Positions 9,801 to 11,047 of a stretch of 11,047 bases of DNA are shown here, one piece after another. The stretch is from Baffinella frigidus (Eukaryota > Cryptophyceae > Cryptomonadales > Baffinellaceae). Numbering within the stretch: position 1 is the first letter of the stretch; every line of letters starts with the position of its first letter. Where the stretch lies: NCBI GenBank assembly GCA_026770585.1, contig MU646650.1, positions 272,690 through 283,736 of the forward strand, in the 5' to 3' direction. Made by a program: the position numbers and the translations under genes. The notes under the pieces were generated by a model, which searched no databases, had not been told where the DNA came from, and saw only the letters and a program-made list of their open reading frames with translations.

Positions 9801-11047
9801 CTGCTGCGACTTCCTCCAAGAGCACCAAGACCTGCAGCTTCTGACCTGACGCGCGGATCTCCCCACCTCGAGGTTCGAACTCGGGACCTCCCGCGTGCGG
9901 GCTGCCTCCCTTACCATCTTGGCCACGGGGGCACTCATCAGGCCCCGGGGCAGATCGCGGCGTCGCTGGCACGAACGCGCGTCAGATCAAAAAAGGGTTG
10001 AGGGTTGAGGGTTGAGGGTTGAGGGTTTAGGGTTCATGGCGCGGCTGGCACACGTCTGCCTCCCACGTGAACATGCTTCACGCGGGAAGCGCAGTGGGCG
10101 CGAGCGTGCTGATCTTGAAGCGCGGTGGGGCAGATCGCGTTTCGAATCCGCTGCCCAAACCCTAACTCCTAGTCCCGACGGGCAGATCGCTTCTCTTGGT
10201 TGGGCTGGCGTGGGCGGCCCTGGATCCGCTGCCCTCCTGTGAGGTTGGGTCCTTCGCGTGTCTGTGCAGAGTGTTCTGATGTTGATGCACGTGATGGCAG
10301 ATCGCGTCCTGAATCCGCTGCCCACACCCTAACTCCTCATCCCAACGGGCAGTTCGCGGCGAGGCTAACGCACGATCGATGCTTGACATGCCCACAATAT
10401 CCCGTCCGATGGGAAGCAGGAACCATCAGCTCTTGGAGAGATGCTTGTGTCCTGATGCGCGTGTTGGTTAGATCGCGGTCCACATTCTTGACGTAGGAGG
10501 CACAGTTGGCTGTCCCGAACCCCGCTGCCCAAACCCTAACTCCTAATCCCGACGGGCAGATCACTTCTCTTGGGCTGGCGTGGGTGGCCCTGGATCCGCT
10601 ACCCTCTCTCTCTCTCTCCTCGCTCCCCTCTCTCCCTCGCCCTCTCCTCCATCCCTCTACTCTCTCGCTCTCCCCTCTCTCTCTCTCTCCTCTCTCTCTC
10701 GCCCTCTCCCCCACACCTGATTCGCGTGTCTGGGCAGACACGCGAATCACGTCCTACATCGCGGTCCACATTCTTGACTTGAGAGGCACTTGGGAGGCGG
10801 TGGGCGCGAGTGTTCAGATCGTAATGCGCGTTGGGGTAGATCGCGTCCCGAATCCGCTGCCCCTAACCCCTCATCCCAACGGGCAGATTGGGCGGCCCTG
10901 GATCCGCTGCCATTTTTTGAGATGGGGTCCTTCGCGTGTCTGGGCAGAGTGTCCTGAAGTTGATTCGCGTGTCTGGGCAGATTGCGGCGCGGCTGACGCA
11001 TGTCTTCGACGGCCGCGAGGACGAGATCGCGCGACTCCTCAGTCTGC
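746..11047 (+). CDS. Multi-exon gene for a tandem cyclic-nucleotide-binding-domain protein (partial at both ends)
   Basis: This entry spans the gene; the exons are listed separately. Joining the exons gives about 382 residues, with compatible phases at every junction if the three weak exons are accepted. CNBD1 occupies about residues 1-115 and CNBD2 about 130-265. A Gly/Ala-rich linker follows, then an Ala/Glu/Leu-rich region from about 325 to the window edge. CNBDs bind cAMP or cGMP in the cytosol and control attached channels, kinases or transporters. CNBD2 followed by 'ARPQLAEALATLAEA' resembles the C-terminal CNBD of bacterial-type MscS-CNBD channels, where a similar 'ARPELAEAL' helix is common. 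That is recall of the family, and no channel domain is visible here. Start codon, stop codon, promoter and poly(A) site are outside the window. The partner domain is unknown. Confidence 0.8.
1057..1235. mobile_element. Foldback (MITE-like) element, family 1 copy A
   Basis: Terminal inverted repeats: left CCACACGAGGCTACCC then AGGCGAACAGAATAAA; right, the near-perfect reverse complement ending in GCCTCGTGTGG at 1235. It is about 179 bp and non-coding. It lies in the intron 884-1407, which otherwise shows nothing recognisable. The left arm continues with TTTTAAA and AAATGATCACGTTTCCG, shared with copy B at 4111-4291. No convincing target-site duplication was found. Confidence 0.8.
1408..1515 (+). 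CDS. Exon: CNBD1 phosphate-binding cassette
   Basis: Thirty-six codons, phase 0 at both ends; acceptor GGTGCAG (1401-1407) follows a T/G-rich tract, and the donor is GAG|GTCCCA at 1516. The exon starts 'VSRLVHAGETVGETSLLANL' and continues 'PRSSTVRTVGPCLVAE'. It holds the CNBD signature G-E-x-x-G-E-x-x-L-L followed by P-R-S-S-T-V. In this family the Glu of 'GE' binds the ribose 2'-OH and the Arg of 'PRxxT' binds the cyclic phosphate. Both residues are present, so CNBD1 has a complete cassette and could bind cAMP or cGMP. A full-length second copy lies at 1765-1872 and two donor-side fragments lie further on, all in the next intron. Confidence 0.87.
1765..1872 (+). pseudogene. Full-length in-frame duplicate of the CNBD1 cassette exon, without acceptor
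   Basis: A 108-nt copy of exon 1408-1515 with no indels and no stop codon. Three amino-acid changes are visible: Thr to Ile and Ser to Arg near 'GEIRLPANLP', and Leu to Pro in the same segment. The GE and PRSSTV residues are kept. The donor side is intact (GAG|GTCCCT at 1873). The bases before it read CGATATG instead of ending in AG, so it cannot be spliced in the normal way. The sequence before it resembles the sequence after copy 1 (a C-rich run, then 'CCGAT'), as expected of a tandem duplication whose left breakpoint fell at the exon start. It is either a dead exon or, less likely, part of an alternative extended exon. Confidence 0.7.
1922..2018. mobile_element. Small foldback element (CCTAAGTCAACT termini)
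   Basis: The left end CCTAAGTCAACTCCCCCTGA (1922-1941) is the near-perfect inverse of the right end TCAGGGGAAAGTTGACTTAGG (1998-2018). The 97-bp unit has a core CTTAAGTC...GGCCATGGCGGCAGGGTCCAT. This core resembles the core of the element at 6899-7047 (CTTAAGAAT...CGCCATGGTGGCGTCCAT), so the two are probably related. Confidence 0.7.
2380..2612 (+). repeat. Acceptor-side direct repeats before exon 2625
   Basis: 'AAATCATCGG(G/T)GGTTGGCAG' followed by 'AACGATCGATATTCAGTAGT' occurs at 2380-2420 and at 2562-2600. A diverged third copy begins at 2476. The first copy runs to GCGCAG|GTGTC at 2449, imitating the true acceptor GACGCAG|GTGTC. Between them, ACGGGAGAC|GTCTCCCGT is a perfect 18-bp palindrome. 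Confidence 0.8.
2625..2732 (+). CDS. Exon: CNBD1 C-terminal helices and linker
   Basis: Thirty-six codons, phase 0 at both ends, acceptor GACGCAG (2618-2624), donor GAG|GTCGCA at 2733. It begins 'VSRAAMERAVDRPMSELAHG' and continues 'VLEFISERRMEGLVVE'. Directly after 'CLVAE' of the preceding exon it continues the CNBD as '(C)LVAEVSRAAM', equivalent to 'CTVARISREASASL' in CNBD2. This is the last strand and the start of the C-terminal helix. The rest is probably helical and links to CNBD2. CNBD1 carries an intron here that CNBD2 lacks. The acceptor region is duplicated upstream (2380-2460). Confidence 0.8.
2741..2850 (+). repeat. Short tandem repeat GTTCT(G/C)AACCCCTCAACCACACC
   Basis: Three to four imperfect units of about 22-45 bp follow the donor of exon 2625-2732. 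The remainder of this intron holds the first ARVTNTR exon copy and otherwise nothing recognisable. Confidence 0.7.
2927..2982 (+). pseudogene. Truncated copy of CNBD2 exon 3139-3224 (acceptor side)
   Basis: After ATACAG it reads 'ARVTNTRVLHALLLRGFNL' and then departs from the exon before any donor. The acceptor context CACCAATACAG is identical to that of the intact exon. It is open in frame but lacks the 3' part that encodes LLKLLSDTELE, so splicing to it would disrupt CNBD2. Confidence 0.75.
3139..3224 (+). CDS. Exon: CNBD2 N-terminal helices
   Basis: Eighty-six nucleotides starting in phase 0 after ATACAG (3133-3138) and ending in phase 2 at CTC GA|GTAATC. The translation 'ARVTNTRVLHALRLRRSNLL' then 'KLLSDTEL' matches the start of a CNBD, where 'L(R)x(S/V)xLLxxLSDxELxxL' is the usual opening. 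The split Glu codon is completed by exon 3797, giving 'TELEFLSAI'. It is the middle of three copies. The upstream copy (2927-2982) has the acceptor but loses the 3' end. The downstream copy (3396-3470) has a donor-like end but a 7-nt frame-shifting insertion. Reading through the donor hits a stop at once (TAA at 3226), which confirms that splicing is needed. Confidence 0.85.
3396..3470 (+). pseudogene. Frameshifted copy of CNBD2 exon 3139-3224 (donor side)
   Basis: It matches the exon from 'CGTGCTCCATGCG' to 'GACACGGAACTCGA|GTCATC'. A 7-nt insertion in TGCGTTCGATCTATGAGG shifts the frame, and no acceptor AG precedes it. It lies in the intron between exons 3139 and 3797. Confidence 0.7.
3574..3746. 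mobile_element. Foldback (MITE-like) element, family 2 copy A
   Basis: The left arm TCTCATCCCGCCAGGTAGTT then GATTTAAATGCTTCGGAGTT is matched by the right arm CCGAAGCATTTAAATCAATT then ACCTGGTGGAATGA. The inverted repeat extends inward past TTCCCCGAAT to AATTTACTACAC. It is about 170 bp and non-coding. Confidence 0.85.
3797..3858 (+). CDS. Exon: CNBD2, strand 1 and phosphate-side turn
   Basis: A 62-nt exon starting with one base that completes a Glu codon and ending with one base of a Gly codon. The acceptor is GATCCAG (3790-3796) and the donor is CAGG|GTGCGT at 3859. It encodes 'FLSAISETVILKRHKRIVRQ', which fits the CNBD segment 'xLaxxxxxxxxxxxxxIvrqG' between the N-terminal helix and the first glycine. 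Phases match both neighbours exactly, giving 'TELEFLSAIS' upstream and 'RIVRQGAEGDSML' downstream, a continuous CNBD reading. Donor-side fragments of this exon recur in the following intron at 4321-4390 and about 4457-4477. Confidence 0.87.
3975..4070 (+). repeat. Short direct repeat ATCGATGTTGATTC
   Basis: GATGTTGATT(C/T) occurs about five times between 3980 and 4065, partly as ATCGATGTTGATTC. It recurs singly at about 4364 and 4640 (GATGTTGA-) in the flanks of duplicated exon ends. Confidence 0.65.
4111..4291. mobile_element. Foldback (MITE-like) element, family 1 copy B
   Basis: It has the same terminal inverted repeats as 1057-1235 (CCACACGAGGCTA...GCGAACAGA and reverse complement) and is 181 bp long. 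The centre is a perfect hairpin: arms 4192-4211 and 4214-4233 (TGATCACGTTTCCGTACGGA) around CA. It is inserted in the intron between CNBD2 exons 3797 and 5106. Confidence 0.85.
4320..4480 (+). repeat. Donor-side duplications of CNBD2 exon 3797
   Basis: At 4321-4339 the sequence repeats the exon end and donor (CGCATTGTCCGCCAGG|GTGCG). The repeat continues into intron sequence (TTCACTGTCCCCCGT, then GACTCTTCAGGAAATTGTTT). A second, shorter fragment, GTCAGG|GTGCGTACAG, lies at about 4463-4478. The true exon with its flank is 3797-3910. Confidence 0.8.
4497..4623. mobile_element. Foldback (MITE-like) element, CTGAAAACCGG termini
   Basis: The ends CTGAAAACCGG(T)CAGTT and AACTG(C)CCGGTTTTCAG are inverted. 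Inner arms around TAGGCCGTAGGG / CCCCTACGGCCTA are also complementary, with an AATTTTTTTAAG centre. It is 127 bp, non-coding, and shares no terminal sequence with the other families here. Confidence 0.8.
4717..5105 (+). repeat. Acceptor-side tandem array before CNBD2 exon 5106
   Basis: Units of about 96-127 bp each end in CAG|GGGCGGA(G/T)GG-GACTC(G/C)ATGTT. AGs are at 4783, 4879, 5006 and, for the true exon, 5105. Upstream of each AG are GTGG/GTGT-rich segments with CGA(A/T)TAATCG(C/T)GGTG. None of the first three copies leads to a donor in the right place. This array is what makes long spurious minus-strand ORFs here. Confidence 0.85.
5106..5191 (+). CDS. Exon: CNBD2, central beta-roll
   Basis: An 86-nt exon; the first two bases finish the Gly codon of exon 3797 and it ends in phase 0 at GAG|GTACCC. 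The acceptor is TGTGCAG (5099-5105). It encodes 'AEGDSMLVVVRGQLKVLLAF' followed by 'QEGEQPRE'. 'GDSMLVVVRGQLKV' is a textbook CNBD strand-turn-strand with the conserved G-D and R/S-G. The intron after 'PRE' falls at the same place and phase as the intron after 'ERE' in CNBD1. Three acceptor-side duplicates precede it (starts at 4784, 4880 and 5007). Only this copy runs on into a full exon with a donor. Confidence 0.88.
5424..5740 (+). repeat. Acceptor-side duplications of exon 5777 with GGATGGATGGGATGGCAGG repeats
   Basis: GGATGG(G)ATGGCAGG(T) occurs four times (ending near 5447, 5490, 5508 and 5709). The last continues GGGAGAGGCTGCGGGCAGGTGACGCGCTC. That imitates the true exon start GTGGGGCGACTCCGTGCAGGGGACGCGATC. 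The stretch 5540-5690 holds no recognisable element. Confidence 0.7.
5777..5929 (+). CDS. Exon: CNBD2 phosphate-binding cassette and final strands
   Basis: Fifty-one codons, phase 0 at both ends, acceptor TTGGCAG (5770-5776), donor CAG|GTTAGT at 5930. The order of segments is 'VGRLRAGDAIGEMVLLLGHP', 'FAATAQVASRECTVARISRE', 'ASASLFAARPQ'. This is the core CNBD motif: R-L-x-x-G-D-x-x-G-E-x-x-L-L, then P-x-x-A-T, then C-x-V-x-x-I-S-R-E. The canonical Arg after Pro in the cassette is replaced by Phe (HPFAAT). That Arg normally contacts the cyclic phosphate, so CNBD2 may have lost or changed ligand binding. Donor-side fragments of this exon follow at about 5943-5979 and 6090-6159, the latter with an identical GTTAGTCAACTCCA donor context. 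Acceptor-side fragments precede it at 5424-5535 and 5692-5740. Confidence 0.9.
5943..6190 (+). repeat. Donor-side duplications of exon 5777-5929
   Basis: Fragment 1 (5943-5979) is a diverged copy of the exon end. Fragment 2 (6090-6159) copies TCAAGTGG-GTCGCGGGAGTGC through GTTCGCGGCC-CCCCCAG|GTTAGTCAACTCCA with an internal deletion that breaks the frame. A short remnant (TTTGTTCGCGGCCC) follows at 6177. Between them, 5989-6090 holds a small inverted repeat (TCTAAAGTTGAC ... GTCAACTTTAGA). Confidence 0.8.
6375..6462 (+). CDS. Exon: CNBD2 terminal helix and Gly/Ala-rich linker
   Basis: An 88-nt exon, phase 0 at the start (acceptor GATCGCAG, 6367-6374) and phase 1 at the end (CCAG|GTACCC). It encodes 'LAEALATLAEAGGGGMRART' and 'PLGGRAATP'. 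With the preceding exon it reads 'ARPQLAEALATLAEA', the amphipathic helix that closes many CNBDs, then a flexible Gly/Arg linker. A second, decayed copy of its 3' two-thirds and the donor flank lies at 6665-6760, with the donor AG|GT changed to TG|GT. The other two frames are also open across this GC-rich stretch. The frame is chosen by phase and by the helix match. Confidence 0.77.
6498..6587. mobile_element. Foldback element, family 2 copy B (short)
   Basis: Termini GATCTCATCCGGTCAGGTAT and ATACCTGGCCGGATGAGATC are inverted repeats with one mismatch, followed inward by TTTAAAT. The ends match family 2 copy A (TCTCATCC-G-CAGGTA-TTGATTTAAAT). It is 90 bp, inserted just downstream of exon 6375-6462. 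Confidence 0.8.
6665..6760 (+). pseudogene. Decayed copy of exon 6375-6462 and its donor flank
   Basis: GCAGAG...GCGCACTCCCC(T)TGGCGG followed by ACGCGCCGCCGCCCC copies the 3' part of the exon. CCCTACCTCTGCCTCCCTCG copies the first intron bases. The donor dinucleotide context AG|GTACCC has become TG|GTTCCC. Confidence 0.75.
6736..6804. repeat. Two adjacent perfect palindromes
   Basis: Arms 6736-6758 and 6760-6782 are exact reverse complements of 23 bp with a single-base spacer. They are immediately followed by a 22-bp perfect palindrome, TGTCAAAAGTCGACTTTTGA plus CA, at 6783-6804. The left arm is the intron sequence copied from 6466-6488, so the hairpin seems to have formed by inversion of a duplicated intron fragment. 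Confidence 0.9.
6823..6870 (+). CDS. Tentative exon after the CNBD2 linker
   Basis: It follows an AG at 6821-6822. In phase 1, as required by exon 6375-6462, it reads 'ALLVLNGKRDARGMDT' and ends in one G of a split codon. There is no GT donor. The bases after it are GCTGCT, so this would have to be a GC donor. A foldback element has inserted 28 bp further on (6899-7047), so the original donor could have been disturbed. The phase at 6870 does match the start of the candidate at 7444. I do not recognise this segment. The whole call rests on frame compatibility and could be wrong. Confidence 0.35.
6899..7047. mobile_element. Foldback element with 5-bp target duplication GACTG
   Basis: Ends CACTGCTAGCCA-AGATTTT and its inverse AAAATCTTCTGGCTAGCAGTG flank a 149-bp non-coding unit. 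GACTG is present immediately outside both ends (6894-6898 and 7048-7052). The inner part (AAAGTCAAC ... GTTGACT and the CCATGG core) resembles the element at 1922-2018. It lies 28 bp downstream of the tentative exon 6823-6870. Confidence 0.88.
7135..7280 (+). repeat. Direct repeats: CCCGGGTCAG(G)TTGCAGCCG and a 28-bp TTTAATA unit
   Basis: CCCGGGTCAGGTTGCAGCCG at about 7138 recurs as CCCGGGTCAGTTAGCAGCCG at about 7257. Between them, GCTTTAATAATACTAG-TAAAAATCGGTCT occurs twice in tandem (7157 and 7187). The block is AT-rich and non-coding. Confidence 0.8.
7444..7508 (+). CDS. Tentative exon, unrecognised segment
   Basis: A 65-nt stretch between TGTTCAG (7437-7443) and CAG|GTTCCC (7509). In phase 1 it reads a split Gly codon then 'GMVAQGLSTSQGVVTYPWAP' and a final Gln, ending in phase 0. 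The frame stays open to TGA at about 7551. A donor-side look-alike (GGTTCCCGCCCCGACTTTTG) appears at 7620-7639, as seen next to the firm exons. No family is recognised. Both other frames are also open here, so the frame is supported only by phase. Confidence 0.35.
7509..8522 (+). repeat. Intron-like stretch with two large diverged duplications
   Basis: No convincing exon is seen here. Segment 7555-7610 (GTCGATTTGACAA...ACGAAATT...AGAA-AGATAG-ACCGT) recurs at about 7845-7895. Segment about 7935-8085 recurs at about 8110-8250. The shared pieces include GCTAGCGGCAC(G/A)CAGG, CGCTGACAGC, GGTGGGAGGGT and AGAAGGGGATGCACGTGGAG followed by GAGAGAGGGG. These explain the open frames on both strands. 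Confidence 0.7.
8523..8552 (+). CDS. Tentative 10-codon exon
   Basis: It encodes 'MFVDPENPGE' in phase 0 at both ends, between a pyrimidine-rich acceptor (TCTCCCGTGCAG, 8511-8522) and donor GAG|GTATCA at 8553. The phases fit 7444-7508 before it and 9477-9584 after it, giving '...DPENPGEVTNALLGRI'. The pyrimidine-rich segment is partly repeated at 8555-8604, ending in another CTGCAG, as in the other boundary duplications. It is short and lacks a family match. ATG here is read as an internal Met, not as a start. Confidence 0.4.
8713..8792 (-). repeat. Interstitial telomere-like tract (CCCTAAA / CCCTGAA)
   Basis: About eleven imperfect heptamers of the type AAACCCT, AACCCTG and CCCTAAA. The tract runs directly into the acceptor CACAG of the first VTNALL exon copy at 8796. 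Intron 8553-8795 holds nothing else recognisable. Confidence 0.85.
8796..9370 (+). repeat. Four incomplete copies of exon 9477-9584
   Basis: Starts after CAG at 8796, 8908, 9069 and 9296, each reading VTNALL(E/G)xIEG(Q)L at first. Copy 8796 breaks after '...GQLAEQL'. Copy 8908 is diverged. Copies 9069 and 9296 read '...AARSLSSINKLLYTK', passing straight into the TTGCTTTACA repeat with no GT donor at the exon end. The acceptor contexts at 9296 and 9477 (GGGGCGAATCCCTA-CC-CTAAACAG) are nearly identical. Confidence 0.85.
8848..9440 (+). repeat. Minisatellite AAGTTGCTTTACA(C/A)(G/A)A
   Basis: Fifteen or more imperfect copies of about 15-19 bp lie in blocks between the exon copies (densest 8977-9050, 9135-9260 and 9371-9440). 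The reverse complement, TTTGTAAAGCAA, occurs three times just after the intact exon (9600-9690), together with duplicated GTACCCCAG(C/T)CGCCCT at 9585 and 9627. The two sides could pair in the transcript around exon 9477-9584. Confidence 0.85.
9477..9584 (+). CDS. Exon: Ala/Glu-rich helical segment
   Basis: Thirty-six codons, phase 0 at both ends, acceptor CTAAACAG (9469-9476), donor GCG|GTACCC at 9585. It encodes 'VTNALLGRIEGQLAEQLAAR' and 'SQPFADEIEEASHHLA', strongly helix-prone with heptad-like Leu/Ile spacing. It is the last and only complete member of a series of five copies (8796, 8908, 9069, 9296, 9477). The earlier ones begin identically but break off into repeat sequence before the donor. 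No named domain is recognised. It may be a coiled coil or a helical linker after the CNBDs. Confidence 0.77.
9760..9935 (-). mobile_element. SINE-like unit: tRNA-like head plus antisense CNBD1-exon fragment
   Basis: On the minus strand a tRNA-like head has box A TGGCCAAGATGG (9914-9925) and box B GAGTTCGAACC (9872-9882), 31 nt apart. The anticodon arm cannot form a normal 7-nt loop, so this is not a working tRNA. Downstream on the same strand, about 66 bases (about 9780-9845) match the end of exon 746-883 and its donor flank. Matching pieces are CTGCAGGT-TTGGTGCTCTTGGAGGA, AAAGAG and TGCCACCCCC, with roughly three quarters identity and no gaps. The donor GT has become GA. Combining the two parts as one retroposon is inference. 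Confidence 0.55.
9990..10035 (+). repeat. Telomere-like tract (TTGAGGG)n TTTAGGG
   Basis: GGGTTGAGGGTTGAGGGTTG repeats and ends in TTTAGGGTTCATGG. It lies between the first acceptor echo (9954) and the second (10038) of exon 10981. Confidence 0.8.
10602..10712 (+). repeat. CT-rich low-complexity tract
   Basis: (CTCTCC)n/(CT)n sequence. It creates a long minus-strand GER-rich frame that is not a gene. Confidence 0.95.
10719..10748. repeat. Perfect 14-bp-arm inverted repeat spanning an acceptor-like GGGCAG
   Basis: GATTCGCGTGTCTG and CAGACACGCGAATC are exact reverse complements separated by GG. The left arm and loop are the same sequence that forms the true acceptor at 10964-10980. Confidence 0.9.
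10981..11047 (+). CDS. Exon (cut by window end): helical segment
   Basis: It follows CTGGGCAG (10973-10980) and is open in phase 0 to the window edge. It encodes 'IAARLTHVFDGREDEIARLL' then Ser-Leu. Phase 0 fits the preceding exon, giving '...SHHLAIAARLTHVFDG'. The charged, helix-like composition resembles exon 9477-9584. Degenerate copies of its acceptor and first codons occur upstream at 9954-9980, near 10038 and at 10353-10385, in the same upstream order as for the other exons. Its end and product are outside the window. Confidence 0.65.
   Translation, partial: MAARLTHVFDGREDEIARLLSL

Larger units (their letters stand above)
9954..10980 (+). repeat. Complex tandem array leading to the acceptor of exon 10981
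   Basis: Several interleaved direct repeats are present. The unit AATCCGCTGCCC-AACCCTAACTCCT-ATCCC-ACGGGCAG occurs near 10143, 10308, 10515 and 10848. TCCTTCGCGTGTCTG-GCAGAGTGT-CTGA occurs near 10250 and 10928. GCGGTCCACATTCTTGAC occurs at 10476 and 10761. GGGCGGCCCTGGATCCGCTGCC occurs three times. Echoes of the true exon start occur at 9954 (IAASLART-), 10038 and 10353 (FAARLTH-). No other gene was found in this kilobase. Confidence 0.75.

Noticed and set aside
9865-9932. Functional tRNA gene on the minus strand
   Set aside because: Box A and box B are good, but a standard anticodon stem with a 7-nt loop cannot be drawn. Called tRNA-like / SINE-like instead.
9954-9980. Separate 27-nt exon (IAASLARTR) between 9953 and donor GTCAGA
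   Set aside because: It reads in phase and has both splice dinucleotides, but it duplicates the start of exon 10981 and sits upstream like the other acceptor echoes. The simpler view is a decayed copy, though cDNA could reverse this.
10337-10750. 137-codon minus-strand frame rich in GER repeats
   Set aside because: It is the translation of the CT-rich low-complexity tract and the repeat array.

Overview
The window looks like nuclear DNA of a eukaryote, most likely a protist or alga. No ORF resembles a compact prokaryotic gene. Protein-like stretches are short (about 20-50 codons) and bounded by AG acceptors and GT donors. Telomere-like CCCTAAA/TTTAGGG repeats of the plant, green-algal and dinoflagellate type lie inside the sequence, and foldback (MITE-like) elements are common. 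The species cannot be fixed from the sequence alone. A green alga of the prasinophyte type or a dinoflagellate would fit.

The main content is one plus-strand gene, broken into about a dozen short exons, that enters from the left and runs off the right edge. Joined in order, the exons keep compatible splice phases. They encode two cyclic-nucleotide-binding domains (CNBDs) in tandem, then a Gly/Ala-rich linker and an Ala/Glu-rich, probably helical region. CNBD1 is built from exons 746-883, 1408-1515 and 2625-2732. CNBD2 is built from exons 3139-3224, 3797-3858, 5106-5191, 5777-5929 and 6375-6462. Less certain exons follow at 6823-6870, 7444-7508 and 8523-8552. Well-supported exons at 9477-9584 and 10981-11047 encode the helical region. 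About 10% of the window is coding. CNBD1 keeps the Arg of the phosphate-binding cassette, whereas CNBD2 has Phe there, so the two domains probably differ in ligand binding.

The introns are the most unusual part. Nearly every exon has one to four decayed partial copies of itself next to it. Copies carrying the acceptor and the 5' part of the exon lie upstream of the intact exon. Copies carrying the 3' part and the donor lie downstream. This is what repeated tandem duplication across exon-intron boundaries would leave. The introns therefore hold many decoy splice sites, including one full-length, in-frame 108-nt copy of the CNBD1 cassette exon that lacks an acceptor AG.

The introns also hold at least four foldback families, one with a clear 5-bp target duplication, and a perfect 23-bp-arm palindrome. 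There are interstitial telomere-like tracts, a TTGCTTTACA minisatellite, and a minus-strand tRNA-like (SINE-like) unit fused to an antisense fragment of the first CNBD exon. I saw no functional tRNA, rRNA, CRISPR array or bacterial-type operon.
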